Below the pieces are notes generated by a model, which was given only the letters and a program-made list of their open reading frames with translations, was not told where the DNA came from and made no database searches. DNA of 20,464 nucleotides from contig DDPL01000047.1 in the NCBI GenBank assembly GCA_002342175.1, positions 7,488 through 27,951 on the forward strand. The letters are read 5' to 3'. The first letter of the stretch is position 1; each line of letters opens with the position of its first letter. This stretch comes from Legionellales bacterium UBA2469 (GTDB taxonomy: Bacteria; Pseudomonadota; Gammaproteobacteria; Legionellales; Legionellaceae). The translations under genes were made by a program, and so were the position numbers. Shown here piece after piece: positions 8,287-14,859 of the stretch.

Positions 8287-9321
8287 TTAGTCTTGTGATT
8301 CATTCCAAAGGGTAAAAAATAAAACCATGATGATCGGACCAATGAATAATCCTAGAATACCCATGGTTTCAACACCACCCAGTATACCAAACAAAACTCC
8401 CATAAATGGAAGTTCAATCGCGCCACCAATCAGAACGGGTTTAACAAAATGATCAGCAATAAACATCACAATTGTTCCCCAAGCAACTACAATGATTGCT
8501 GATAACATCGCACCATGGGCGATGAGGCTAATGGATAAAATTGATAGAATTACGGGAACAACAAAAGGAATCATTGCGCCAAAGGCAGTAATAAATCCAA
8601 GAATTGTTGGTGCTGTTATACCTAAAATGCTATAACATAATCCCATCAGTACGCCAACACCTATCCCCACTAAAATGGTTCCATTTACGGTCGCTCGAAG
8701 TGCTTTCGGAAGTTGGTCAGCATATTTAGACCACCGTGAGCTTAAACAATTTTCTCCAATCCGATGAATTTGTTTAAATAATAATTCACCATCTCGGTAA
8801 AAGAAAAATAGGGTTAAGAATGTAAAGACTACTTGAATGCCGGCATGAGCAAAAATGGTCCCAATTTGTTTGGCCAAATAACTTGTATGTGATAAAGAAA
8901 TATGCATGCTTTGAAATAGATTTTTTATATCTCCTGGGTTTCCCAGTTTGCTTTGCCACAATACGCTCAATTCATGACCGACTAGGGGAATTTGCGATAA
9001 CCAAGTGGGAGTTGCTTCTCCAAAATTATTAACATTTTGAATGTAGTTCACAAACAACTGCATTTCAGTTAATAAAATCGAAATAATCCAACTGATCGGT
9101 AAAAGTAAAATGGTGAATAATAATGAGGTAAAAATAAACGCTGAGACTTGTTGAAAATGACCAAATAGCTTTTTCCATCGTCGATAAAGGGGATACGTGG
9201 TGATACCTAAAACACTTGCCCAAGCTAGTGCAATTAGAAAATGATGAGAAATATACAAAGTGGCTAATAAAATTGCTGCCGTAACCAGCATGCTCACAAG
9301 TTCTTTATGTCCTGAGTTCAC
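8287..9321 (-). CDS. ydiK: AI-2E family permease, YdiK/PerM-like
   Basis: A 344-residue polytopic inner-membrane protein of the AI-2E (TqsA/PerM/YdiK) family. Hydrophobic helices occur in pairs at the N-terminus (VTAAILLATLYISHHFLIALAWASVLGI and FTSLLFTILLLPISWII), and a periplasmic-type middle domain covers about 90-155. The family-typical C-terminal helices include FADHFVKPVLIGG-like IADHFVKPVLIGG, then LPFMGVLFGILGGVETMG and LGLFIGPIIMVL. That last block is closest to YdiK. Members export small solutes, and some act in Na+(Li+)/H+ exchange; the substrate here is unknown. The start is GTG, overlapping the pgpA stop in a GTGA arrangement, with GGAGG 9 bases upstream, so it is coupled to pgpA. 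Confidence 0.88.
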   Translation of the reverse strand: MNSGHKELVSMLVTAAILLATLYISHHFLIALAWASVLGITTYPLYRRWKKLFGHFQQVSAFIFTSLLFTILLLPISWIISILLTEMQLFVNYIQNVNNFGEATPTWLSQIPLVGHELSVLWQSKLGNPGDIKNLFQSMHISLSHTSYLAKQIGTIFAHAGIQVVFTFLTLFFFYRDGELLFKQIHRIGENCLSSRWSKYADQLPKALRATVNGTILVGIGVGVLMGLCYSILGITAPTILGFITAFGAMIPFVVPVILSILSISLIAHGAMLSAIIVVAWGTIVMFIADHFVKPVLIGGAIELPFMGVLFGILGGVETMGILGLFIGPIIMVLFFTLWNESQD

Positions 9322-9815
9322 GAGAAAAATCCTCCATATTGAATCAACAACATGACAAGCACGGTCATTAAGCTCGCAATAACATCATCAAACATCATTC
9401 CAAATCCACCATGGATGTGTTTGTCCACCCATCCAATTGGGAAGGGCTTTAAAATATCGAAAATACGAAAAAGAATAAAACCGACAAAAAGGTATTGCCA
9501 ATTGCATGGAAATGGAAGCATAACCAACAAAAAGCCAACCACCTCATCGATGTTGACCCCCCCAAAATCATGAATTCCTATTTCACGGCTAATTTGATCG
9601 CTAGCAATGGCGCCCAAGATGAACAGGAGGAGCGTCGCTAATGAATAAACATAAAGTGGTGTGTAAGAAAGCATGAACACCAACGGAATAGTGATCAGTG
9701 TTCCCCACGTTCCCGGGGCTTTGGGTAATAAACCACTACCAAAACCAAATCCAATAAAATATCTAGGGTCAGTAAAGACCTTACGAATGTTATTTTTTGG
9801 ATTGGTTTTTGACAT
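9318..9815 (-). CDS. pgpA: Phosphatidylglycerophosphatase A
   Basis: A 165-residue membrane phosphatase that converts phosphatidylglycerol phosphate to phosphatidylglycerol. The conserved acidic motifs are present: NIDEVVGF (Asp90, Glu91), FRIFDILKPFPIGW (Asp120) and GMMFDDVIAS (Asp143, Asp144), together with the early LPKAPGTWGTL. Several hydrophobic helices fit an inner-membrane protein. The frame can be extended to a TTG at 9827, but the ATG at 9813-9815 has GAGG six bases upstream and was chosen. The gene overlaps the end of nusB by 26 bases and its stop overlaps the permease start. In Escherichia coli thiL lies between nusB and pgpA; here it is missing. Confidence 0.93.
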   Translation of the reverse strand: MSKTNPKNNIRKVFTDPRYFIGFGFGSGLLPKAPGTWGTLITIPLVFMLSYTPLYVYSLATLLLFILGAIASDQISREIGIHDFGGVNIDEVVGFLLVMLPFPCNWQYLFVGFILFRIFDILKPFPIGWVDKHIHGGFGMMFDDVIASLMTVLVMLLIQYGGFFS

Positions 9816-10248
9816 AATCAACCTCAACGCTGCGTAATTTAGCGGCTAAATGGTGCAAGACGCCATTGACGTATCGATGACCTTCTGTTGCGCCATAAGT
9901 TTTCGTCAATGAAATGGCTTCATCAATAATGACACGAAATGGAATCTCGATACAATGAATAAATTCATACGTGCTTAAGCGAAGAATTGATATTTCAATG
10001 GGGTTTAACATGTCTTTACTACGGTCAAGTAGGGGGGTGATATGTCCATCGATGTTTTCAAGCTCAGTAATGATACCGCGAAGTAAATTTGAAAAATAAT
10101 CAACATCAAATTTTTCAGTATTATTTTCTGAAAGGTACTGCGCAATTAAATCAGTCACCTCACAGTGATTCAAATGCCATTGATAAAGTGCTTGCACTAA
10201 TATTTTTCGAGCTTTTTGTCGACGTCGTATGACTTCTTTATTTTCCAC
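9790..10248 (-). CDS. nusB: Transcription antitermination factor NusB
   Basis: A 152-residue all-helical protein of the NusB family, which binds boxA RNA with NusE (S10) to prevent early termination, chiefly in rRNA operons. Hallmarks are the N-terminal RRRQKARKILVQALYQW, the middle LLDRSKDMLNPIEISILRLSTYE and the C-terminal VIIDEAISLTKTYGATEGHRYVNGVL. The length is slightly above the 139 residues of Escherichia coli NusB because of a C-terminal extension that overlaps pgpA. The start codon is GTG, preceded by GAGG at a spacing of 7. It lies 18 bases after nrdR. The riboflavin synthesis genes that often precede nusB are not present. Confidence 0.95.
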   Translation of the reverse strand: MENKEVIRRRQKARKILVQALYQWHLNHCEVTDLIAQYLSENNTEKFDVDYFSNLLRGIITELENIDGHITPLLDRSKDMLNPIEISILRLSTYEFIHCIEIPFRVIIDEAISLTKTYGATEGHRYVNGVLHHLAAKLRSVEVDYVKNQSKK

Positions 10249-10266
10249 TACAATACCTCATTTAAT

Positions 10267-10719
10267 TTAAGTTTGCTTCATTTCCTCTAAAGCAAGTCGA
10301 AATTCACTGATATCCTTGAATCTTTTATATACTGATGCAAATCTTACATACGCCACATGGTCGATGTTATACAATTCTTGCATCACCCATTCACCAATTT
10401 GACGTGATTCTATCTCTCTTTCGCCAAAACGTCTAATTTTTTGCATGACATTGGTCAATGCTTCATCTAAAACATCTATGCTCACAGGTCGTTTTTGCAA
10501 CGCTTGTTGCATACCAGAACGTAATTTTTCGAGATGAAAGGTTTCACGCCGCCCATCTCTTTTGATGATCATCGGCAACACCAGTTCAGCGGTTTCAAAA
10601 GTGGTAAAACGTTGGGTACATACTAAACATTCGCGTCGACGACGTACTTGTTCGCCTTGAGCAACTAAACGGGAGTCAACAACTTTTGTATCTTCGGCAT
10701 AGCAAAATGGGCAGTACAT
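10267..10719 (-). CDS. nrdR: Transcriptional repressor NrdR
   Basis: A 150-residue regulator that represses ribonucleotide reductase genes in response to ATP/dATP. The N-terminal zinc ribbon has Cys3, Cys6, Cys31 and Cys34 (MYCPFC ... CLVC) with the basic RRRRECL stretch between. An ATP-cone domain follows from about residue 49 (IIKRDGRRETFHLEKLRSGM) to about 139 (VAYVRFASVYKRFKDI). The length equals the family norm. The Shine-Dalgarno is AAGGGA, 9 bases before the ATG. It sits 23 bases downstream of glyA and 18 upstream of nusB on the same strand, a typical glyA-nrdR arrangement. Confidence 0.96.
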   Translation of the reverse strand: MYCPFCYAEDTKVVDSRLVAQGEQVRRRRECLVCTQRFTTFETAELVLPMIIKRDGRRETFHLEKLRSGMQQALQKRPVSIDVLDEALTNVMQKIRRFGEREIESRQIGEWVMQELYNIDHVAYVRFASVYKRFKDISEFRLALEEMKQT

Positions 10720-10742
10720 ATCCTTTTATCCCTTATGATTGA

Positions 10743-12011
10743 TTATTCGATCCAAAGTTCTTTCCCTTGATAAACAGGAAATTGATGACAAAGCTGAATC
10801 ACCTCATCTTTGATATGATTCATTTTGTTTTCTGGATTATTTAATATATCTGCAATCCAATTTGCAATTTGAATCATCTCCGGCGCCTGCATGCCTCGGG
10901 TGGTAATGGCTGGTGTGCCCAAACGTATACCGCTGGTGACAAAAGGAGATTCAGGATCTTGCGGGACACTATTTTTATTAACCGTAATATTGGCTTCACT
11001 TAGAAGTTGGTCAGCAAGTTTACCTGTAATTTTTTTAGCACGAAGGTCGACTAACATCATGTGATTTTCGGTGCTACCGGATACAATTGAAAAGCCACGC
11101 CCCATTAATGTTTCGGATAAGGTTTGTGCGTTTTGAATTACTTGGATTTGGTATTTTTTGAAGGAAGGTTGTAATGCTTCTAGAAAGGCGATAGCTTTAC
11201 CTGCAATCACATGAATTAAAGGCCCGCCTTGCATTCCTGGAAAGAGGGATGATTGTAATTTTGGAGACAAATTGGATTGTTCACCAGCTAATATCATTCC
11301 ACCTCTTGGTCCTCTTAAGGTTTTGTGTGTGGTTGTTGTGACAACATCAGCGTATTGAATTGGAGATGGGTATAAACCTGCTGCAATGAGGCCTGCAACA
11401 TGTGCCATATCTGCCATTAAATAAGCACCGACTTCATTACAAATGGCTCTGAAAGCTGCCCAATCGATACGTTGTGAATAAGCTGAAAATCCAGCAATAA
11501 TGATTTTAGGTTTATGTTTTAATGCCTGTTCACGCACTTGATTATAATTAATATTTCCAGTTTTAGGATCGAGTCCATAAAATTCTGATTGGTAAATTTT
11601 TCCAGAAAAATTGACTTTAGAACCATGTGTTAAATGTCCTCCTTCAGCAAGTGACATCCCTAAAATAATATCTTTGGGTTCTAGAAGCGCAAGCATAACA
11701 GCTGCATTGGCTTGGGAGCCTGAGTGCGGTTGAACGTTTGCATAACTGGCATTGAACAATTGTTTTGCCCTATCAATAGCGAGTTGCTCGATTTTATCGA
11801 CAAATTCGCATCCACCATAATAACGTTTTTGAGGATAGCCTTCTGCGTATTTATTCGTAAGAATACTCCCTTGGGCAGCTAATACCCGAGGACTGGTATA
11901 ATTTTCAGAGGCAATGAGTTCAAGATGTTCTTCTTGGCGTGTGGCTTCGAGCTGAATAAAATGCTCTAAGTTTGGATCAAATGAACTAAGAGAGGTTGGC
12001 TTATGGGTCAT
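10743..12011 (-). CDS. glyA: Serine hydroxymethyltransferase
   Basis: A 422-residue PLP enzyme that interconverts serine and glycine and loads tetrahydrofolate with a one-carbon unit. Visible hallmarks are [12 protein letters not shown] near residue 30, the [10 protein letters not shown] loop near 60, the PLP-binding SGSQAN (97-102), [10 protein letters not shown] (201-210) and the lysine that forms the Schiff base in [15 protein letters not shown] (Lys230, Escherichia coli Lys229). The length is normal. The ATG is preceded by a weak GAG at about 8 bases. The gene follows the BON lipoprotein gene after 34 bases, too little for a riboswitch and probably for a separate promoter, so it may depend on upstream transcription. 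Confidence 0.97.
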   Translation of the reverse strand: MTHKPTSLSSFDPNLEHFIQLEATRQEEHLELIASENYTSPRVLAAQGSILTNKYAEGYPQKRYYGGCEFVDKIEQLAIDRAKQLFNASYANVQPHSGSQANAAVMLALLEPKDIILGMSLAEGGHLTHGSKVNFSGKIYQSEFYGLDPKTGNINYNQVREQALKHKPKIIIAGFSAYSQRIDWAAFRAICNEVGAYLMADMAHVAGLIAAGLYPSPIQYADVVTTTTHKTLRGPRGGMILAGEQSNLSPKLQSSLFPGMQGGPLIHVIAGKAIAFLEALQPSFKKYQIQVIQNAQTLSETLMGRGFSIVSGSTENHMMLVDLRAKKITGKLADQLLSEANITVNKNSVPQDPESPFVTSGIRLGTPAITTRGMQAPEMIQIANWIADILNNPENKMNHIKDEVIQLCHQFPVYQGKELWIE

Positions 12012-12045
12012 TATTTTAACTCGTAAAAGATGATTTATTTACCTA

Positions 12046-12357
12046 TTATAAATGACCATTTTTTACAATTAAATCATTTCTTACGTTTTTTACACCAATC
12101 GTATCATATGCAATGGTTCCAGCTTTTCTTTTGATGTCATATGCGTTTACAAATCCACTTAATTGGACATGATCTTTATATGTTTTAACTTTGATGGAAA
12201 AAGCATCAGAGCCTAATTTATCGAAAAGTCTCGATTTAACCTTGGTGGTGATCGCAGTGCTATCGATATATTCACCGGTGCTTTCTTCCATCGAAGTTGA
12301 ACTACAAGCAGAAAGCTGACAGATTAAACAAAACAACAATACAAATTTTTTAACCAC
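12046..12357 (-). CDS. BON-domain lipoprotein
   Basis: A 103-residue exported protein with a lipoprotein signal: basic MVKKF, hydrophobic VLLFCLICQ and a lipobox LSAC ending at Cys18. Ser19 follows, which favours outer-membrane sorting. Residues about 30-98 form a single BON domain (IDSTAITTKVKSRLFDK, VQLSGFVNAYDIKRKAGTIAYDTIGVKNVRNDL), a fold that binds phospholipid surfaces in OsmY and DolP-type proteins. It is shorter than OsmY or DolP, which have two BON domains. The start is GTG with GGAG six bases upstream; no usable ATG lies near. The gene lies 23 bases after an exported protein gene and 34 before glyA. A role in envelope integrity is inferred from the family. Confidence 0.85.
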   Translation of the reverse strand: MVKKFVLLFCLICQLSACSSTSMEESTGEYIDSTAITTKVKSRLFDKLGSDAFSIKVKTYKDHVQLSGFVNAYDIKRKAGTIAYDTIGVKNVRNDLIVKNGHL

Positions 12358-12380
12358 GTTTCACTCCATTTAATTGATGA

Positions 12381-12797
12381 TTATGAATTATCCATAACGA
12401 TGTAAGGTTTAAACCAACCTTGCATGATTCTTAATCTGGTATTGACCCATGTGTATTGGTTATAAAGTCTTAGACCTGATGTGGTATCAATGTTGATGTC
12501 CATACCAGCATGGCAAAAACCATAATAGAAAAGGGATATGTAATGTGAAGATTCATAAGCATAAATAATGAATGGTTGTAATGGCGTGCCGTCATCAAAT
12601 GTCCCATACACTAAAATATCATCGTGACTATCATTAGTGATTTTGATAAGACACGTTGGTGCAGATTTTGATGCATTTTTTGAAGATTTTGGGATATCTT
12701 CAATTTTTGAATTAGGATATAAATGATATTGCGAGGATGTTGCAAATGATGTGCTAGCAATTAAGGATACTGCAAGTGCTAAAATCCAGTTTTTCAT
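12381..12797 (-). CDS. Uncharacterised exported protein
   Basis: A 138-residue protein with a clear signal peptide (MKNWILALAVSLIASTSFA, likely cleaved after Ala19). The mature part has two cysteines (Cys49 and Cys95) that could form a disulfide in the periplasm, and many aromatic residues (YESSHYISLFYYGFC). The segment IKITNDSHDDILVYGTFDDGT looks like a beta-sandwich strand pair. Proteins of this general look occur in Legionella-like bacteria, but I cannot name a family. A promoter (12828-12855) and a GGAG ribosome site at a spacing of 8 mark the gene as the first of the long minus-strand transcript. The function is unknown; a secreted or periplasmic role is inferred. Confidence 0.75.
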   Translation of the reverse strand: MKNWILALAVSLIASTSFATSSQYHLYPNSKIEDIPKSSKNASKSAPTCLIKITNDSHDDILVYGTFDDGTPLQPFIIYAYESSHYISLFYYGFCHAGMDINIDTTSGLRLYNQYTWVNTRLRIMQGWFKPYIVMDNS

Positions 12798-12827
12798 TTT
12801 TTAATCTCCATAACTGTTAACGCTGTC

Positions 12828-12855
12828 ATCCTATCATGGCGTTTAATTTAGTCAA
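12828..12855 (-). promoter_or_regulatory. Probable sigma-70 promoter of the exported-protein/BON/glyA transcript
   Basis: On the minus strand TTGACT (12850-12855) and TAGGAT (12828-12833) are separated by 16 bases. The matches to consensus are 5 of 6 and 4 of 6. Transcription would start near 12821, giving a leader of about 24 bases before the ATG of the exported protein. It may drive the whole downstream run through glyA and nrdR. Confidence 0.55.
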
Positions 12856-13020
12856 TAGGTTAATAATCAATGCAAATAAAAAATTTAAAATTTTTCAAAA
12901 TTAATATATATAATCAATAGCTTATCATCAATTATTTTATTTGGTAGTAATGTCTCGTTTTTTTCTTTTTTCTCAAGGTGTTTTTTTTAACAAAAATGTA
13001 AGAAAAAGTGGGCGAATTGC
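12856..13020. other. AT-rich gap between divergent promoters
   Basis: This stretch separates the minus-strand promoter at 12828-12855 from the plus-strand mraZ promoter at 13021-13050. It holds several T runs (for example at 12981-12988), A runs and ATATATA-type sequence (around 12903-12911), but no reading frame with a plausible start and no hairpin with a GC stem. It could form curved DNA that serves both promoters. I see no other feature in it. Confidence 0.5.
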
Positions 13021-13050
13021 TTGACGTTTCTTGGGTTTTCTTTCTATAGT
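13021..13050 (+). promoter_or_regulatory. Promoter of the mraZ/dcw operon
   Basis: TTGACG (13021-13026) and TATAGT (13045-13050) are separated by 18 bases, with 5 of 6 matches in each hexamer. Transcription is expected to start near 13057, directly before the MraZ boxes, giving a leader of about 70 bases. This matches the layout of the Escherichia coli mra promoter, where the regulator binds between promoter and gene. Confidence 0.75.
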
Positions 13051-13060
13051 GTAATAAAAG

Positions 13061-13100
13061 TGGTAAGAAATGGTAACAAAGTGGGAAATTGTGGGAAATT
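13061..13100 (+). promoter_or_regulatory. MraZ operator: four phased TGG(T/G) boxes
   Basis: Four direct repeats follow one another: TGGTAAGAAA (13061), TGGTAACAAA (13071), TGGGAAATT (13082) and TGGGAAATT (13092), with starts 10, 11 and 10 bases apart. MraZ is known to bind TGGG-type repeats with about one helical turn between them upstream of its own gene and to repress the dcw operon. The boxes lie just after the predicted transcription start, so bound MraZ would block initiation or escape. The two distal boxes have TGGT rather than TGGG. The AGAAGG at 13110-13115 serves as ribosome binding site for mraZ. Confidence 0.8.
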
Positions 13101-13125
13101 TCTTTTAGTAGAAGGCTAATACATC

Positions 13126-13584
13126 ATGTTTAGAGGCATTAACTCAATTACATTGGATGTCAAAGGTCGGATGGCAATGCCATCACGCTATAGAGATTTA
13201 TTGCTTCAAAATCATAAAGCTCGTATGGTTGTCACTATTGATACTGAAGATACCTGCCTGCTGCTATATCCAGAATTAGAATGGCAAAAAATTGAAGCAA
13301 GTCTTCAACGGCTACCCAGCTTTAATCCAGCTGCCAGACGAATTCAAAGATTATTGATTGGACATGCAACCGATGTGGATTTGGATGCGCAAGGGCGAAT
13401 CCTTTTACCCTTAGAATTAAGAAATTACGCTGTCTTACAAAAACAATCCGTTTTGATTGGACAGGGTAATAAATTTGAAATTTGGGATGAAACAATTTGG
13501 CAATCACGTCGGGAAAAATGGTTGGAAGAAGAATCTAACCACATCGATGAGCTTCCAGATGAAATGAAAACATTCTCATTATGA
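13126..13584 (+). CDS. mraZ: Division/cell wall cluster transcriptional regulator MraZ
   Basis: A 152-residue protein with two tandem AbrB-like swapped-hairpin half-domains. Each has the family DxxxR signature: LDVKGRMAMPSRYRD at about residues 10-24 and LDAQGRILLPLELRNYA at about 85-101. MraZ forms ring-shaped oligomers and represses its own operon through direct repeats, which are visible upstream. The length matches the family. The stop TGA overlaps the AAGG ribosome site of rsmH. It is the first gene of the mraZ-rsmH-ftsL-ftsI-murE operon. Confidence 0.97.
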   Translation: MFRGINSITLDVKGRMAMPSRYRDLLLQNHKARMVVTIDTEDTCLLLYPELEWQKIEASLQRLPSFNPAARRIQRLLIGHATDVDLDAQGRILLPLELRNYAVLQKQSVLIGQGNKFEIWDETIWQSRREKWLEEESNHIDELPDEMKTFSL

Positions 13585-13597
13585 AGGTATGTTAAAA

Positions 13598-14527
13598 ATG
13601 AGTGAACATTTGCCAGTAATGCTTTCGGAGGTGCTTGTTGGGCTAAATATCAAGCCGAATGGCATTTATTTGGATGCAACATTTGGTCGGGGCGGACATA
13701 GCCGAGCTATTTTATCTGCTTTGGGGCCTGAAGGTAAATTGTATGCACTCGATCAAGATTTAGATGCAATTTCTCATGCTCAGAAATATTTTTCCCAAGA
13801 TCCTCGTTTTAAAATTGCTCATGGTTCATTTGGAGAATTAGGACATTGGGTCAAATACTTTGATATACAAGGGCAAATCGATGGAATTTTGATGGATATT
13901 GGAGTCTCATCGCCTCAGCTCGATGACGCAGAAAGGGGTTTTAGTTTTTCTAAAAATGGCCCTTTGGATATGCGTATGAATATCTCTATTGGGATGACTG
14001 CAGCGGATTATGTCAATACTGCGGCAGCTGAGGATATGGCAAAAGTATTTTTTGAATATGGCGAGGAGAAGTTTTCAAAAAGAATTGCAGCGGCAATTGT
14101 GCAAGCACGACAAGAAAAACCCTTTGTAACGACATTTGACTTGGCAAATGTGGTTTCAAATGCACAGCCGCGAAAAGATCCGTTTAAACACCCTGCAACG
14201 CGTGTATTTCAGGCATTGCGAATTGAAGTGAATCAAGAATTGGGTGTATTAAAGCAAGCATTAGCTGCAGCAGAGGATGCGCTAGCTAAACATGGACGTT
14301 TGTTGGTGATAAGTTTTCATTCCTTGGAAGACAGGATTGTAAAACAGTTTTTAAATCATGCGGAAAAAGGGCCTGAGTATCCTTCTCATTTACCCATTCC
14401 TTCGCATTTGATACACCAACCCAAAATGATAAGAAAGGGAAAAGCAATCAAACCCAGTGAATCGGAAATATTGCAAAACCCTCGAGCTCGAAGTGCGATT
14501 TTACGTATAGGAGAAAAAATATCATGA
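13598..14527 (+). CDS. rsmH: 16S rRNA (cytosine(1402)-N(4))-methyltransferase RsmH
   Basis: A 309-residue SAM-dependent enzyme (old name MraW) that methylates N4 of C1402 in the ribosomal P site. Visible family blocks are the SAM loop DATFGRGGHSRAIL, DGILMDIGVSSPQLDDAERG, FSFSKNGPLDMRM, FKHPATRVFQALRIEVN and ISFHSLEDRIVK, with the C-terminal NPRARSAILRIGE. An in-frame ATG occurs at 13589, but it lies one base after the AAGG at 13584-13587. The ATG at 13598 has a proper 10-base spacing and matches the usual N-terminus, so it was chosen. The stop overlaps the ftsL start as ATGA, which implies translational coupling. Confidence 0.96.
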   Translation: MSEHLPVMLSEVLVGLNIKPNGIYLDATFGRGGHSRAILSALGPEGKLYALDQDLDAISHAQKYFSQDPRFKIAHGSFGELGHWVKYFDIQGQIDGILMDIGVSSPQLDDAERGFSFSKNGPLDMRMNISIGMTAADYVNTAAAEDMAKVFFEYGEEKFSKRIAAAIVQARQEKPFVTTFDLANVVSNAQPRKDPFKHPATRVFQALRIEVNQELGVLKQALAAAEDALAKHGRLLVISFHSLEDRIVKQFLNHAEKGPEYPSHLPIPSHLIHQPKMIRKGKAIKPSESEILQNPRARSAILRIGEKIS

Positions 14528-14859
14528 ATGCAGCAGCAAGGGCTTTACATGAAAGTAATTTTTTTCATGGACATTGGACTGAAATTCGTTTTTCTTTCAT
14601 GCAGTTTTTACAATTTGTTTTACTTGCTTCCGTATTGTTAAGTGCCTTGGCAATTGTATATAGCACGAATCAATATCGATTGAATTTAAGTCAGTTTGAA
14701 CATGCAAAACTAGAGGAGAGTAATTTGCAGCTCGAGTGGGGGCAACTTCTTTTAGAACAAGCATCGATTTCTGCACCTTCTCACATCCAAGAAGATGCTG
14801 AAAATGTTCTAAAAATGAAAATGCCAGAAGCAAAAAATATTCAAATAGTGCATTTATAA
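14524..14859 (+). CDS. ftsL: Cell division protein FtsL
   Basis: A 111-residue bitopic membrane protein in the place where ftsL always lies, between rsmH and ftsI. It has a short cytoplasmic N-terminus, one membrane helix at about residues 27-47 (QFLQFVLLASVLLSALAIVY) and a periplasmic leucine-zipper-like coiled coil (NLSQFEHAKLEESNLQLEWGQLL). The end has the typical FtsL pattern of a final helix with MKMPEAKNIQIV. FtsL forms a complex with FtsB and FtsQ and activates FtsWI. An AGGAG at 14509-14513 precedes the ATG, which overlaps the rsmH stop. Its own stop overlaps the ftsI start (TAATG). Sequence identity is naturally low in this family, so position is a main argument. Confidence 0.92.
   Translation: MNAAARALHESNFFHGHWTEIRFSFMQFLQFVLLASVLLSALAIVYSTNQYRLNLSQFEHAKLEESNLQLEWGQLLLEQASISAPSHIQEDAENVLKMKMPEAKNIQIVHL

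Noticed and set aside
12012..12045. Glycine riboswitch before glyA
   Set aside because: Only 34 bases separate glyA from the preceding gene, too short for the aptamer, and no conserved core is visible.
13061..13100. Short repeats as a CRISPR array or tandem repeat
   Set aside because: The units are only about 10 bases without spacers, and the position before mraZ fits an MraZ operator.
13589..13597. Earlier start codon for rsmH
   Set aside because: The ATG at 13589 lies one base from the AAGG motif, too close for ribosome binding. The next in-frame ATG at 13598 has a 10-base spacing.
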